Origin: Candidatus Hydrogenedentota bacterium
Lineage (GTDB): Bacteria > Hydrogenedentota > Hydrogenedentia > Hydrogenedentales > CAITNO01
Assembly: GCA_012730045.1 (NCBI GenBank)
Contig: JAAYBR010000130.1
Location: 1-59,652, forward strand
Direction of reading: 5' to 3'
DNA length: 59,652 bases
Part shown: positions 37,964 through 46,910 of the stretch, piece by piece
Layout of the letters: each line of letters opens with the position of its first letter
Position numbering within the stretch: position 1 is the first letter of the stretch
Program-made: the position numbers and the translations under genes
Notes under the pieces: model-generated
Database searches by the model: none
Told to the model about the DNA's origin: nothing
The model's input: only the letters and a program-made list of their open reading frames with translations

Positions 37964-39718
37964 CTACTGCGCGGGCGGGGGGGCGGTTTCGGGCGCCGCC
38001 GGGGCCGGCTCGGGGGCGGCGGGGGGCGTGGGGGGGGCGATCTCGTAGGTGGCGTTGATGCGGCGGACCATTTCGATCATGCCGGTGTGGACGGCGGGGG
38101 CGACGTCGGGGCCGCCGGAGTTCTCCTCGCCGTACTGGGATTTCTCGTAGACGTTGGGCTTTTCGGTGTCCCACTGGCTCTTGGGGATGATGTAGCCGAT
38201 CTCGTCGTTGGCGAGGCCGAACAGCAGGGACTGGCGGGCGCGCTGGCGGGCCTCCATCTGCACGGGGGGAACCTCGACGGGGGCCACCTCGAAGTCGCGG
38301 CCGGGCTTGGCCTCGATGCCGCCGACCACAATTTCGGAGTAGATTTCGCCGGGGGCGGTGGCGACGAGGGCGTCGCCCACGCGCAGGGCGTTGACCTCGG
38401 TCTTGGAGTGGCCGCCCCAGTAGTACCCCTCGTGGATGAAGCCGAACATGATGAGCCATTTGAACATGCCGGTCATGGGGGCCTTGATGGTCTTTCCGGC
38501 CACGGCAAGGAAGGGGTTCTCGTTCTTCCAGGCGCTGGGGCCGCGCAGGGCCTCGAGGGCCTTTTCGGCGATGTTGTAGCCGAGGTTCTCGGCCTTCTCG
38601 AAGGTGCCGTCCTCGGCGATGCCGGAGCCGTCGCGCTTGGGCACGTCGGCGTGGAGCGGGTTGGCCAGGCCGCCGATGGGGCCCTGCACGAAGAGGCAGG
38701 TGCCGCCGAGCCCCTCGACGGGGCGCGGGCCGGGGATGCCCTCCTCCATGCCCAGGCGCAGCCAGTTGCAGAAGTCGGAGGTGAGGAAGCCGTTGCTTCC
38801 GCCCAGGGCCTCGGGGTGGTTCCCCCAGTTGACCAGGGTGGCGATGGTCTTGTCGGTGCCGCGCACAGCGAAGCGCCACAGGTACGCGTTGTCGTCGAGG
38901 ACGACGGGGCGGCGGGAGTCGTGGTTGAAGGCCTCGCGGGGGAGGAGTTCCGCGGTGGCGCAGGTCATGTCGGAGGGGCGCAGGCCCGCGACGGCCTCCT
39001 CGATGGCCTCCTTGGCCTTCTTCTTGATGGACTCGACGTAGGCCCGGTCGTAGTTCAGCACGGGCACCGCCCCGCTGAAGATTTCCATGGTGTCCGGCAC
39101 CTCGTGGCTGTGCGTGGACGAGAAGATGATGTGGTCAATCTTGGCGGCCGGGTTCACGGACTTGCGGATGTCTATGTACTCGTTGTGGTAGATGCCGATG
39201 GCGTCAATGGAGACGATGACCACGGTCACGCCGTTGTTGCGCAGGGCCAGGGCGCGCACCCACTGCGGGTCGTTGATCCCCTTCGCGGGGCGGTTGGAGT
39301 TGAACCCGGCCACCCACACGGGGTCGAAGCGGCCGTTCCCGTTGCGGTCCACATAGGAGTCGCCGGACTGGGCCGCCTTCGCCGGGTCGTAGAGCTTGAA
39401 TTTCTTGTTGACGGCGGCAAAGAGCGCCTTCTGCCAGGGCGTGAGCGTGTCGGGCACGATGTCGTACTGGGTGTTGTTGTTGCCGTCCACCCAGCTGTCG
39501 TACCTCTCGAGGTCGATGGTGATGTCGCGCTTGGCGACGCCCGCCTGGATGGGCCCGGCGGGCTCGGAGGGCTGCCCGGCGGGCAGGGTGAAGTCCAGGG
39601 TGTAGCCGTGGTGCGGCCCCCGGCGCAGGGAGTAGTACCACAGTCCGATGAGGACCACGAGCAGGACCAGCGCGGTGATGATCTTGTGGCGGCGGATGAA
39701 GGCGTCTTCTGAGAACAT
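37964..39718 (-). CDS. Membrane-anchored neutral/alkaline ceramidase-like protein
   Basis: The 584-residue protein has one N-terminal membrane helix (KIITALVLLVVLIGLWYY) with the bulk outside. The N-terminal part fits the neutral/alkaline ceramidase family: IQAGVAKRDITI, ALALRNNGVTVVIVSIDAIGI and the zinc-type STHSHEVPD motif, then LVNWGNHPEALG with a second conserved His. The C terminus is a low-complexity proline/alanine tail (EIAPPTPPAAPEPAPAAP). Members hydrolyse ceramide or, in environmental bacteria, unknown lipid or peptide-like amides. Repeat-like Ca-binding loops (DGNNNTQYD, DRNGNGRFD) occur near the N terminus. Substrate unassigned. A good TATAAT promoter lies at 39849-39878. Confidence 0.78.
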   Translation of the reverse strand: MFSEDAFIRRHKIITALVLLVVLIGLWYYSLRRGPHHGYTLDFTLPAGQPSEPAGPIQAGVAKRDITIDLERYDSWVDGNNNTQYDIVPDTLTPWQKALFAAVNKKFKLYDPAKAAQSGDSYVDRNGNGRFDPVWVAGFNSNRPAKGINDPQWVRALALRNNGVTVVIVSIDAIGIYHNEYIDIRKSVNPAAKIDHIIFSSTHSHEVPDTMEIFSGAVPVLNYDRAYVESIKKKAKEAIEEAVAGLRPSDMTCATAELLPREAFNHDSRRPVVLDDNAYLWRFAVRGTDKTIATLVNWGNHPEALGGSNGFLTSDFCNWLRLGMEEGIPGPRPVEGLGGTCLFVQGPIGGLANPLHADVPKRDGSGIAEDGTFEKAENLGYNIAEKALEALRGPSAWKNENPFLAVAGKTIKAPMTGMFKWLIMFGFIHEGYYWGGHSKTEVNALRVGDALVATAPGEIYSEIVVGGIEAKPGRDFEVAPVEVPPVQMEARQRARQSLLFGLANDEIGYIIPKSQWDTEKPNVYEKSQYGEENSGGPDVAPAVHTGMIEMVRRINATYEIAPPTPPAAPEPAPAAPETAPPPAQ

Positions 39719-39848
39719 GAACTCGCTCCATTGGGCCGCGGACGGCGTCCGTCCGGCGGAGGTGACGGGATCGCGGGGAGGCGGGGCGCTGCCCGCGCGG
39801 CGGCGGATGGAAACCCGCCAACACCGGCTTTCCCGGACTGCTGGGCGG

Positions 39849-39878
39849 ATTATAGCACGCCCGGCCGCCGGGCGTCAT
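39849..39878 (-). promoter_or_regulatory. Predicted promoter of the ceramidase-like gene
   Basis: On the minus strand, ATGACG (39873-39878) is followed by an 18-base spacer and the perfect box TATAAT (39849-39854), preceded by TGC as an extended -10. It is 131 bases before the start and close to the stop codon of the upstream gene at 39882. Confidence 0.55.
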
Positions 39879-39881
39879 GCG

Positions 39882-41765
39882 TCAGGAGGCGTTCCGCGAG
39901 GTGACGGTCTTGCCGGAGTAGTACTTGGCGAGCACCCGGTCTATGGCGCTGTTGGTGGCGACGACGGCCTCGATGTGCGCGCCCGTGGCGTGCTGCAGGT
40001 CCTCCAGGGCAATGAGATCCAGGGGGTTGGCCATGGCCACGGTGAGGGTGCCGCCCTCGAAGACAAGGGGAACGGAGCGGTGCTTCACCGCCACGGTCTG
40101 CGGCACCATCCGCATGGCGTCGGGGGTCATCTCGCGCTCCAGATTGTCCACGAAACGGGTGCGCAGCTGCGCGGCCAGGGTGGCGCCGACGGCCTCCTCG
40201 GTGGTGTAGCCCTGCTCGACCAGAATGGCGCCCAGACGCCGCCTGGGATCGGCGGCCTGAAGCCGTATGGCCTCCTCCAGCTGCGCCTGGGTGATGATGT
40301 CCGCCTCCACCAGGATCTCACCGAGCTGCTTGCGCGCGGCGCGGGTTCGCCGGCCCCGGCCGCCCTCGGTGCGGTTTCGGGGCCCCGACGGCAGGGGGGC
40401 GACGTCCAGATCGGCGGGCATCCGGCCGCCGTCCAGGTCCGGGGAGATCGGGGGCAGGTCCAGATCGTCGGAGAAAAAGGCCGTCCCGCCCGCAGGCGCC
40501 CCGCCGAGCGGGGCCGATATCTGCTCCTCCAGGGGGGTGGACCCGGCGTGGCGCTCGTACCGGGGCACCGTGGGGCGCTCGGGCTTGCCGGCCTCCGCGC
40601 GCGCCCTCAGCCGCAGCACCCGTGTGCGCTCCACCTCCAGCTCCGCCTCAAGCTTGGCGATGCGGGTCCGGGCGTCGGCGGCGTCGGTCACATGAAGGCT
40701 AAGCCCCTCCACCTGCCCGCAGAGCATCTTCTTCTCCAGTTCGAGTTTGGCAAGGTCCTCTTCCCGCGCCTCCAGGCGCGCCGCCAGCTCACTCTTCTCC
40801 GTCTCCAGCGCCGCCGTCCGTTCCTGCGCCGTCCGGAGCGCATCGTCCCCGGAGGCCGCCCCCGCCAGCGCCGTCTCCAGCTCCGCAATGCGCGCGTGCT
40901 GCGCCTCCGCCGCCGCCTGGGCGGTCCGCGCCTGATCCGCAGCCCGTTCCGCCGCCTGCTCCTCCGCCCGCGCGGCTTCGATCCGCGCCGCCTCGGCCGC
41001 GGCTGCGGCCTCTGCCAGCGAGGTCCGCAGCGTCTCCGTTGCCCGTGCGGCGTCTTCGGCCGCGCCGCGCAGGGCGGCCACCTCCTGCTCCAGCGGGGAA
41101 AGTTCGGCGAGACGCGCCTGCGCCGCCGCGAGGGTTTCGTACAGGGTGGCCGTCTCGGCGTTTGCGGAACGGCTTTCCGCCAGCTCCGCGCGAAGGGCTG
41201 CGGCGGCGGCGGCCTGTTCCGCGGTGGCGGCGCGCAGCGTCTCCATCTCGGCCGCGGCGGTCTCCAGTTCGGCGATCCGGGCGCGCAGCGCCTCCGCCTC
41301 CAGCACCAGCCCCTCCAGTTCCGCCAGCCGGCCGCGCAGGCCGTCCAACTCGTCCAGATCCGCGTTCTGCTGGATCAGTGTGGCGCGCAGGGTGTCCAAT
41401 TCCGCCAGCCGTGTGTCCTTTTCGGCGATGGCCGCGCGCAGGGCGTCGCCTTCCGCCCGGACCCCCTCCAGTTCCGCGAGGGACCGCTCGGCCGCCGCCA
41501 GCCGTTCCAGGGCCGCGTCCTTCTCCGAAGAGGCGCCGCGCGCCTCCTCCAAGGCTGCGGCCAGCCGATCCCGCTCCTCCGTCAGCGCCGCTGCCGCCGC
41601 AGGGTCCGCGGCAGGCTCCGGTTTGCGCGCCGCGAGGCGTCCGGCCTGGGCGCGAAGGGTGCGCGCCTGTTCCTCCAAAGAGGAAAGGGCGGAGGCGGAC
41701 CACTCGTCCAGCAGACGCTGTTCCTGGGAAAGCTCCTCAATCAGGGTGCGAATATCGGATTCCAT
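39882..41765 (-). CDS. Long coiled-coil protein with C-terminal MshEN (c-di-GMP-binding) domain
   Basis: The 627-residue protein starts at ATG 41765 (GGTGGA upstream). Residues about 10-400 are a continuous alanine/glutamate/leucine coiled coil with no signal peptide or membrane helix. A disordered proline/glycine linker follows, and then residues about 478-620 form an MshEN/GspE N-terminal domain. The two half-motifs are [20 protein letters not shown] and [20 protein letters not shown], each ending in a conserved Gln, followed by [11 protein letters not shown]. This layout is the c-di-GMP-binding signature of MshE-type ATPases, but no ATPase domain is attached. I infer a cytoplasmic c-di-GMP-responsive filament or scaffold. 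Its role is untested. Confidence 0.85.
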   Translation of the reverse strand: MESDIRTLIEELSQEQRLLDEWSASALSSLEEQARTLRAQAGRLAARKPEPAADPAAAAALTEERDRLAAALEEARGASSEKDAALERLAAAERSLAELEGVRAEGDALRAAIAEKDTRLAELDTLRATLIQQNADLDELDGLRGRLAELEGLVLEAEALRARIAELETAAAEMETLRAATAEQAAAAAALRAELAESRSANAETATLYETLAAAQARLAELSPLEQEVAALRGAAEDAARATETLRTSLAEAAAAAEAARIEAARAEEQAAERAADQARTAQAAAEAQHARIAELETALAGAASGDDALRTAQERTAALETEKSELAARLEAREEDLAKLELEKKMLCGQVEGLSLHVTDAADARTRIAKLEAELEVERTRVLRLRARAEAGKPERPTVPRYERHAGSTPLEEQISAPLGGAPAGGTAFFSDDLDLPPISPDLDGGRMPADLDVAPLPSGPRNRTEGGRGRRTRAARKQLGEILVEADIITQAQLEEAIRLQAADPRRRLGAILVEQGYTTEEAVGATLAAQLRTRFVDNLEREMTPDAMRMVPQTVAVKHRSVPLVFEGGTLTVAMANPLDLIALEDLQHATGAHIEAVVATNSAIDRVLAKYYSGKTVTSRNAS

Positions 41766-41841
41766 AATTCCACCTTTCACCCCAGACAACACCCAAACGC
41801 AACCACCCGTGCTCCTTGCGCTTAGTACGCACCTTGTCAAG

Positions 41842-41870
41842 ATTATAGTGCAGGCGGCCCGTTTCTGCAA
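41842..41870 (-). promoter_or_regulatory. Predicted promoter of the coiled-coil MshEN gene
   Basis: On the minus strand TTGCAG (41865-41870) is followed by a 17-base spacer and TATAAT (41842-41847), 77 bases before the start. It is back to back with the promoter of the ABM gene. Confidence 0.65.
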
Positions 41871-41894
41871 GTGTTTTTTTGGGCGCGGAACGAT

Positions 41895-41923
41895 TTCGCC
41901 CCCGGACTGCCGTCCGCTATACT
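41895..41923 (+). promoter_or_regulatory. Predicted promoter of the ABM-domain gene
   Basis: TTCGCC (41895-41900) is followed by a 17-base spacer and TATACT (41918-41923), 32 bases before the start at 41956. The -35 is weak and the -10 is good. Confidence 0.5.
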
Positions 41924-41955
41924 GGCGCGGTCCGACAACGAAAGGAGCCCCGGAG

Positions 41956-42246
41956 ATGCTGGAAGTGCTTGTTTATGTGCATGTGAAGCCGGGATGCGCG
42001 GAGGCGTTCCGAGCCGCATCGCTGGAAAACGCCCGCAAGAGCCGTCAGGAGCCCGGCGTCTACCGCTTTGACGTCCTGCAGGAAACGGAGGCGCCGGAGC
42101 GCTTTGTGCTCGTGGAGGGCTACCGGACCCCGGAGGCCGCCGCCGCCCACAAGGAGACAGCCCACTACGCGAAATGGCGCGACACCGTGGCGGACATGAT
42201 GGCCGAACCCCGGCGCGGGGTGAAGCACCTCCCCTGCGGGGAGTAG
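41956..42246 (+). CDS. Antibiotic biosynthesis monooxygenase (ABM) domain protein
   Basis: The 96-residue protein has a complete ABM/YgiN-like ferredoxin-type fold: [20 protein letters not shown] at the start, then [49 protein letters not shown] lies before ATG 41956. Members include small cofactor-free quinone or polyketide monooxygenases and stress-induced proteins; many have no known substrate. The HxxxxHYxxW pattern near the end is typical of the YgiN-like branch. A remnant of a hydrolase gene follows on the same strand. Confidence 0.9.
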   Translation: MLEVLVYVHVKPGCAEAFRAASLENARKSRQEPGVYRFDVLQETEAPERFVLVEGYRTPEAAAAHKETAHYAKWRDTVADMMAEPRRGVKHLPCGE

Positions 42247-42274
42247 GGCGGACACCGGAAGAGGAAAGAGGCTC

Positions 42275-42552
42275 TTGAAGAACATCATGAGACAGGGGGG
42301 GCTGGTCACCGCCGCCCTCCTGGCCTGTGCGGCCATCCTCACGCCCGGCGCGGCGGCATAACCCCAGGAGAGGGCGTGGGCGGAGCGGTTTGCCTGGGCG
42401 CCCCTGCCGTGGGGAGCGGCCGCGCCGGAGCCCGCGCCGCCGGCGCGGGCGACCGCCTCGTCACCAGACTCTGGGACGTCCCCCACCAGTTCTCCATCGA
42501 GATGCAGGACGAGGCCTTCGCCTGGCTGGAGAAGCAGCTCGCGGGCGAATAG
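42275..42552 (+). pseudogene. Broken alpha/beta-hydrolase gene (signal peptide and C-terminal tail only)
   Basis: A TTG start at 42275 after AGAGGAAAGAGG reads a signal-like peptide KNIMRQGGLVTAALLACAAI, then LTPGAAA, and hits TAA at 42359. The same frame goes on past the stop with ERAWAERFAWAPLPWG. Then another frame takes over and ends GDRLVTRLWDVPHQFSIEMQ and DEAFAWLEKQLAGE before TAG at 42550-42552. That last part resembles the C terminus of secreted dienelactone-hydrolase/esterase-type proteins with the active-site His in DVPHQF. The central catalytic domain is missing, so this looks like a gene with a large deletion plus a stop and a frameshift. Confidence 0.65.
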
Positions 42553-42604
42553 GGTTGTTCTGTAGGCAAGTCCAGATGCTGGGGTCTGCGCCCGTCCGTT
42601 CTTA

Positions 42605-42730
42605 GGTCCCCCCTTGAGGGGGGTGGCCGCGTCTTCGCGGCCGGAGGATGTTCTTGACGCCCACCATCGTCCTGGAATCCGGAACATCCCCCGGTTCGCT
42701 CCCGCGAACCACCCCCCTCAAGGGGGGACC
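42605..42730. repeat. Inverted repeat flanking a short central region
   Basis: GGTCCCCCCTTGAGGGGGGT (from 42605) pairs with ACCCCCCTCAAGGGGGGACC at 42711-42730. The parts further inside also match (GGATGTTC with GAACATCC, and CCGCGtcttCGCGG-type hairpins). The loop is roughly 40 bases. It lies just after the broken hydrolase gene and may be connected to the deletion. Confidence 0.85.
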
Positions 42731-42823
42731 AAAACGGCGTGCGACCATCAGGCCCATAATCCATCACTGGGCAGGTGCGGAACGATGCATCTCTGCCGCG
42801 GACGCATGGCCGCGCCCCCCGCG

Positions 42824-44182
42824 TCAGTACAGCGTGACGTTCATCCCCGTGCCGGGGACGGCCGGGCCTTCGGGGCGTTTCCCGCTTTCGTTCCTGTAGA
42901 CGTAGACGGTGGCGGGGGTGATGATGAGGATGTCCGGGACGCCGTCGCCGTCGCAGTCGCCGATGAGCAGGCTGAGTTCGTAGCCCTCTGTTGCGGGGTC
43001 GCCCGCGCCGGGCATCGCGAAGGTGGCGACGCGCTTCCCCGTGCCGTCGTACACGCCGCGGCTGTCGGCGGCGAGGATGTCGGCGAGGCCGTCGCCCGTC
43101 CAGTCGAGCAGGCGGTGGTGGCGCGAGTAGCGCGTGGTGATGCGGCCGAGGGGCGCGCCGTCGGCGTCAAGCACCCACATCGGGCTGGCACCGTCCGGCG
43201 TGTGGTCCACATCCACCAGAATCTGCGGCCCCGGCGCGTCCGCCACGATGCTCCCCGTCTGCACCGACTCGAAATGGAGGCCCGGCCGCTCCCAGACCAC
43301 CGCGCCCGCGCCGTCCACCACGGCGATGTTGTTCGCGCCGCAGCAGGTGAACACGATGCGGACCTCCTCCGGCGTCTTTCCCGCGCGGAGCACGCGCGCG
43401 CAGTCCATGTGGCCGACGCCCGGGAGAATGGGCTCCTTCGTCTCGTAGACCCAGCGGACCGAGCCGTCGGGGTTCAGCAGGGCATAGCCCGCCAGAATCT
43501 CATCCCGGCCGTCGCTGTCCACGTCCAGGGGCCGGGGCTGGTGCGCCGTGCGGTAGCCCCCGGGCTTCGTCACGTCCCAGAGCAGGGTGCCGCTGCGGTC
43601 ATGGGCCCAGATGCGCTCATAGCGGTCCTTGACCAGCACCTCCTCCGGCCGCCCGCGCCCGGCGAGGTCGCAGAAGACCAGGCAGTCCGTCGCGCCCTCC
43701 GCGATGGGGATGCGGCGCTTCTCCGCGCCCGTCGCGCCGTCCAGCTCCACGATGTCCCGCTGGTCGCAGACGACCACCTCGTTCTTTCCGTCGCCGTCCC
43801 AGTCATGAATCTGGCAGGCCACGTCATGGTGCCAGACCTTGCGGCCCGCGTCCGGTTTCCCCCAGCGCCAGAGGACCGACCCGTCCAGCCGGTGCGCCGC
43901 CACGGCGCTCGTGTAATGCGTGTCCTCCACGTTCACATTCTCCGCCGCCACAACCTCCACCGCGCCGTCGCCGTCCACATCCCCCGCCACCGCCCACTGC
44001 CCCGCATAGTCCGGGTCCAGCGCCACCACCTTCCACGGCGCGACCTCCGGCACCCCCTCCGGCGGCGCCCCCGTGTCCCGCACGTCAAAGCGCGGAAAGA
44101 CGGGTTCGGCGGCGGGGACCCCGGCAAACACAGGGGCGGCGCAGCACAGCGCCACGGCAAGCGGGAGGGCGATTCTCATCAT
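42824..44182 (-). CDS. Secreted FG-GAP/VCBS-repeat protein
   Basis: The 452-residue protein starts MMRIALPLAVALCCAAPVFA, a signal peptide with GGAGACC before it. The body has several FG-GAP/VCBS-type motifs in a beta-propeller: VAGDVDGDGAVEVVAAENV, IHDWDGDGKNEVVVCD, RPLDVDSDGRDEILAGY, DWTGDGLADILAAD and GDCDGDGVPDILII. The D-x-D-G-D-G loops probably bind calcium. Comparable proteins are secreted or surface proteins of unknown role that may bind polysaccharides. The gene is divergent from the epimerase gene and downstream genes run away from it. Confidence 0.85.
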   Translation of the reverse strand: MMRIALPLAVALCCAAPVFAGVPAAEPVFPRFDVRDTGAPPEGVPEVAPWKVVALDPDYAGQWAVAGDVDGDGAVEVVAAENVNVEDTHYTSAVAAHRLDGSVLWRWGKPDAGRKVWHHDVACQIHDWDGDGKNEVVVCDQRDIVELDGATGAEKRRIPIAEGATDCLVFCDLAGRGRPEEVLVKDRYERIWAHDRSGTLLWDVTKPGGYRTAHQPRPLDVDSDGRDEILAGYALLNPDGSVRWVYETKEPILPGVGHMDCARVLRAGKTPEEVRIVFTCCGANNIAVVDGAGAVVWERPGLHFESVQTGSIVADAPGPQILVDVDHTPDGASPMWVLDADGAPLGRITTRYSRHHRLLDWTGDGLADILAADSRGVYDGTGKRVATFAMPGAGDPATEGYELSLLIGDCDGDGVPDILIITPATVYVYRNESGKRPEGPAVPGTGMNVTLY

Positions 44183-44497
44183 GATTGGTCTCCATGGTCG
44201 GCGCGGAAAGCGCGCCGCCTTTCCGGAAAACGCCATGGTACAGCATCGCCGCACAGAGATGGGAAAAGACCTGCGGGTGTTCCGGGACCAGCGTGGCCGT
44301 CCCCGGCGCCCCCGGAGAATGGGAATTGGAGGCCGCATGGGGCGCACGATCCTGGGGATGCGCTGTCCGGGGGGGCTTCGCCGTGCCGCCGCCCCAGCGG
44401 CCCTGTCTTCGGTTGTTCCGCGCTTTCGCGGTTGCGGGCGGTTGGGCTACAATGGCCCCGTTCTTTTGTCCTGTTCCCATCCACAAGGAATCACCGC
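44183..44497. other. Gap between divergent VCBS and epimerase genes
   Basis: No gene is seen in 315 bases. On the plus strand, GGGCTACAATGG (TACAAT at 44448-44453) looks like a -10 box for the epimerase, with only a weak TTTCGC upstream. The rest is GC-rich with no obvious repeat. Confidence 0.4.
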
Positions 44498-45454
44498 ATG
44501 AAACGTGTGCTGGTCACCGGCGCGGCCGGGTTTATCGGATCCCATCTGACGGACGCCCTGCTGGCGCGGGGGGACGAGGTGCTGGGGCTGGACGAGTTCA
44601 ATGACTATTACGACCCGGCGGTGAAGCGGGGGAACCTCGCCGGGGCGCTGGCACAGCCCGGGTTTGCGCTGGTGGAGGCGGACATCTGCGACGAGGCGGC
44701 GCTGCGGGGGGCCTTTGAGCGGTTCCGTCCGGAGGTGGTGGTGCATCTGGCGGCGCGGGCGGGGGTGCGGCCGTCGCTTCAGGACCCGAACCTCTACCAC
44801 CGGGTGAACGTGATCGGCGGCCAGCACGTCCTGGACGCGTGCCGCGACTTCGGGCCGTCGCACCTGGTGTTCGCGTCGAGCTCGTCGGTCTACGGCGGGA
44901 GCACGGCGGTGCCCTTCACGGAGGAGGACCCCGTGATGCGGCCCATCAGCCCCTACGCGGCGACGAAGCGGATGAACGAGCTGCAGGCCCACGTGTACAG
45001 CCACCTCTACGGGCTGAACGTGACGATGCTGCGCTTCTTCACGGTGTACGGCCCGCGCCAGCGGCCCGACATGGCGATCCACAAGTTCACGCGGAACCTC
45101 CTGCGCGGCGAGCCCATCCCCGTCTTCGGCGACGGGTCCACCCGGCGCGACTACACCTACATAGACGACATTGTGCAGGGGCTGCTGGGCTGCGTGGACA
45201 CGCCGCTGCGCTATGAGATCCTCAACCTGGGCGAAAGCCGCACCACGACCCTCGCCGAGCTGGTGGAGATGGTCGCGCGGCACGCGGGCCGCCCCGCCGT
45301 CATTGACCGCCGCCCCGTGCAGCCGGGAGACGTGGAGATCACCTACGCGGACATCTCCCGCGCGCGGCGGCTTGTGGGCTACGCCCCGCGCTTCGAGATG
45401 GACGAGGGCGTCCGCCGCTTCGTGGCGTGGTACCGGAAGACGCACGGCGTGTGA
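44498..45454 (+). CDS. NAD-dependent nucleotide-sugar epimerase, UDP-glucuronate 4-epimerase-like
   Basis: The 318-residue protein is an extended short-chain dehydrogenase. It has the NAD-binding GxxGxxG at G8, G11 and G14 (VTGAAGFIGSH), and the catalytic YxxxK with Y153 and K157 (SPYAATK) after the serine-rich ASSSSVYGG. FFTVYGPRQRPDMAIHKF and FGDGSTRRDYTYIDDIVQG are typical of the UDP-glucuronate/UDP-galacturonate epimerase branch, as is ILNLGESRTTTLAELVEM. It would supply acidic sugars for surface polysaccharide. AAGGAATC precedes ATG 44498. No glycosyltransferase lies next to it. Confidence 0.9.
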   Translation: MKRVLVTGAAGFIGSHLTDALLARGDEVLGLDEFNDYYDPAVKRGNLAGALAQPGFALVEADICDEAALRGAFERFRPEVVVHLAARAGVRPSLQDPNLYHRVNVIGGQHVLDACRDFGPSHLVFASSSSVYGGSTAVPFTEEDPVMRPISPYAATKRMNELQAHVYSHLYGLNVTMLRFFTVYGPRQRPDMAIHKFTRNLLRGEPIPVFGDGSTRRDYTYIDDIVQGLLGCVDTPLRYEILNLGESRTTTLAELVEMVARHAGRPAVIDRRPVQPGDVEITYADISRARRLVGYAPRFEMDEGVRRFVAWYRKTHGV

Positions 45455-45484
45455 CCGGACGGCCGGATCGCATGCGGAACCCCG

Positions 45485-45569
45485 AAGACAGGGCGGGCGG
45501 GACGCCTGCGGTACGAAGGCGGCGTCCGGGGCGTTTTCCGTACCGCAGGCGTCCCGCCTGCCTTGTCTT
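45485..45569. repeat. AGACA-type palindromic repeat, copy b (two arms)
   Basis: AAGACAGGGCGGGCGGGACG... (45485-45515) and its near-perfect reverse complement ending CTGCCTTGTCTT (45539-45569) are 23 bases apart. It lies just past the end of the epimerase gene and might act as a 3' hairpin. The core matches the copies at 37545, 52091 and 57788. Confidence 0.88.
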
Positions 45570-45623
45570 TTGTTCACCTCCAGGCGGCCGGGCGCGCGGG
45601 GCGACTGTCTGAGCGGGCGACGC

Positions 45624-45650
45624 TTTACCGCTTCGCGCGCGTGCTATAAT
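45624..45650 (+). promoter_or_regulatory. Predicted promoter of the 45695 lipoprotein gene
   Basis: The extended -10 TGCTATAAT (TATAAT at 45645-45650) is 45 bases before the GTG start. TTTACC (45624-45629) is a -35 candidate with a short spacer of 15. Confidence 0.55.
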
Positions 45651-45694
45651 GGCCCCGCGCCGGAAAGACAGCCCCGGCGCGCGAGGATTTCACC

Positions 45695-46210
45695 GTGAAA
45701 ATGCGCGCTTTCCTGCTTCTGATGGCCGCGGTTTCCGTCGCCGGGTGCCAGACCGGCGGCGGCAGTGTCACCGAGAAGGTGCTGGCCGATTTCGGCCTCC
45801 GCGAGCAGCCCGAGGGCTATGTCTCCGGCTCCGACAAGGTGTTCCAGGAGCTGGACGCCGTCGGCAAGACCGAGATGAAGCGCCTGAACGCCCAGGGCCG
45901 CAACGGCGAGATCAAATTCGAGCAGGACGGCCTGCGCGGCCGGTATTTCAAGGAGGTCAAAATCTACGAGAACTTCATGCCCCTGGACGCCAAGGCGGCG
46001 GGGCATCTCGTGGACCAGGACCGGGGCTACGTCGGCACCGTCGAGTACCGGTACCGCGTGTACCGGGGGGCGGACAAGCCGACGCGCGCCGAGGCCGCCG
46101 CCGTGACCGCCGACATCCCCACGGACACGGAGGGCCGCGAGACCCTGCGCTACACCTTCACCGCCGGCGGCACCTGGAACGGCGCCAAGGGCGAGAAGGT
46201 TGCGAACTAG
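45695..46210 (+). CDS. Hypothetical lipoprotein
   Basis: The 171-residue protein has a lipoprotein signal (KMRAFLLLMAAVSVAGC) with lipobox VAGC. The GTG start at 45695 has GAGGA at a good distance, and the later ATG (45701) would also keep the lipobox. The mature part contains VTEKVLADFGLREQPEGYVSG, YVGTVEYRYRVYRGADKPTR and LRYTFTAGGTWN. The YRYRVY and RYTF stretches suggest beta-strands. No family is recognised. It converges with the SGNH hydrolase gene six bases away. Confidence 0.72.
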   Translation: MKMRAFLLLMAAVSVAGCQTGGGSVTEKVLADFGLREQPEGYVSGSDKVFQELDAVGKTEMKRLNAQGRNGEIKFEQDGLRGRYFKEVKIYENFMPLDAKAAGHLVDQDRGYVGTVEYRYRVYRGADKPTRAEAAAVTADIPTDTEGRETLRYTFTAGGTWNGAKGEKVAN

Positions 46211-46216
46211 CGCGCG

Positions 46217-46906
46217 TCAGGGCGTGTGCTTCTTGAGCGTCTCCGCCCAAAGGCGGTAGCCCTCGCGGTTGAGGTGGAGGCCGTCCTTCATAAGGAGGTC
46301 CTTCCGGGGGAGCCCGTCGGGGCCGAGGCTCACGGGGACCGTGTCCACATATTCGGCCCACGGGGTCTCCTCACACCATTTCGCGACGCGGGCGTTGAGG
46401 TCCTGGATGGCGGGCCACTTGTCCCAGCGCGCGGTGGAGGGCTTGGTGGAGATCACGAGCAGGCGCGCGTCAGACCGCAGGGCGTGGAGCTTCGCCGCGA
46501 AGGACGCGAAGTCCTGGAACACCTTCTCCGGCGCGCCGCCCGAGGCGATGTCGTTGTCGCCGGAATAGGCCACCACGGTGCGGGGCCGGTGGGCGGCGAT
46601 GATGCGCCCGATGTGCCGGTCAAGGTCGGCGTAGGCGGAGCCGCCGAAGCCGCGGTTGACGGCGGGCAGGTCCGGGAAGTCTGCCTTGAGGTCCCACATG
46701 CGGGTGGTGGAGCTGCCCGTGAAGAGGACGCCGCCGGGCGCGGGCGGGGCCGCCTGGTCTTCAGCCTCAAAGGCGGCGATGTCCTTCTCCCATCGGTCGG
46801 CTTCCGGGGCGGCGGCGGGGGCGTCCGCGCCCCGCGCGGCGAGGTCCAGCGTGAGGATCAGGGCCGCGCCGAGCACGGCCAGGACGGAGACCACGGATGT
46901 CTTCAC
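46217..46906 (-). CDS. Secreted SGNH/GDSL hydrolase
   Basis: The 229-residue protein has a signal peptide (MKTSVVSVLAVLGAALILTLD). The SGNH landmarks are in order: GSST (nucleophile Ser near 65), GFGGS (oxyanion Gly), GDND (Asn), and DGLHLN with Asp208 and His211. The enzyme is expected to act on esters or acetylated sugars outside the cytoplasm. It starts 4 bases after the stop of the CoA-transferase gene, so the two are probably co-transcribed, although no link in metabolism is evident. Confidence 0.88.
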   Translation of the reverse strand: MKTSVVSVLAVLGAALILTLDLAARGADAPAAAPEADRWEKDIAAFEAEDQAAPPAPGGVLFTGSSTTRMWDLKADFPDLPAVNRGFGGSAYADLDRHIGRIIAAHRPRTVVAYSGDNDIASGGAPEKVFQDFASFAAKLHALRSDARLLVISTKPSTARWDKWPAIQDLNARVAKWCEETPWAEYVDTVPVSLGPDGLPRKDLLMKDGLHLNREGYRLWAETLKKHTP

Positions 46907-46910
46907 AGGC

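Noticed and set aside
42339-42767. Minus-strand frames across the broken hydrolase gene
   Set aside because: They run through palindromic repeats and have no domain or start signal.
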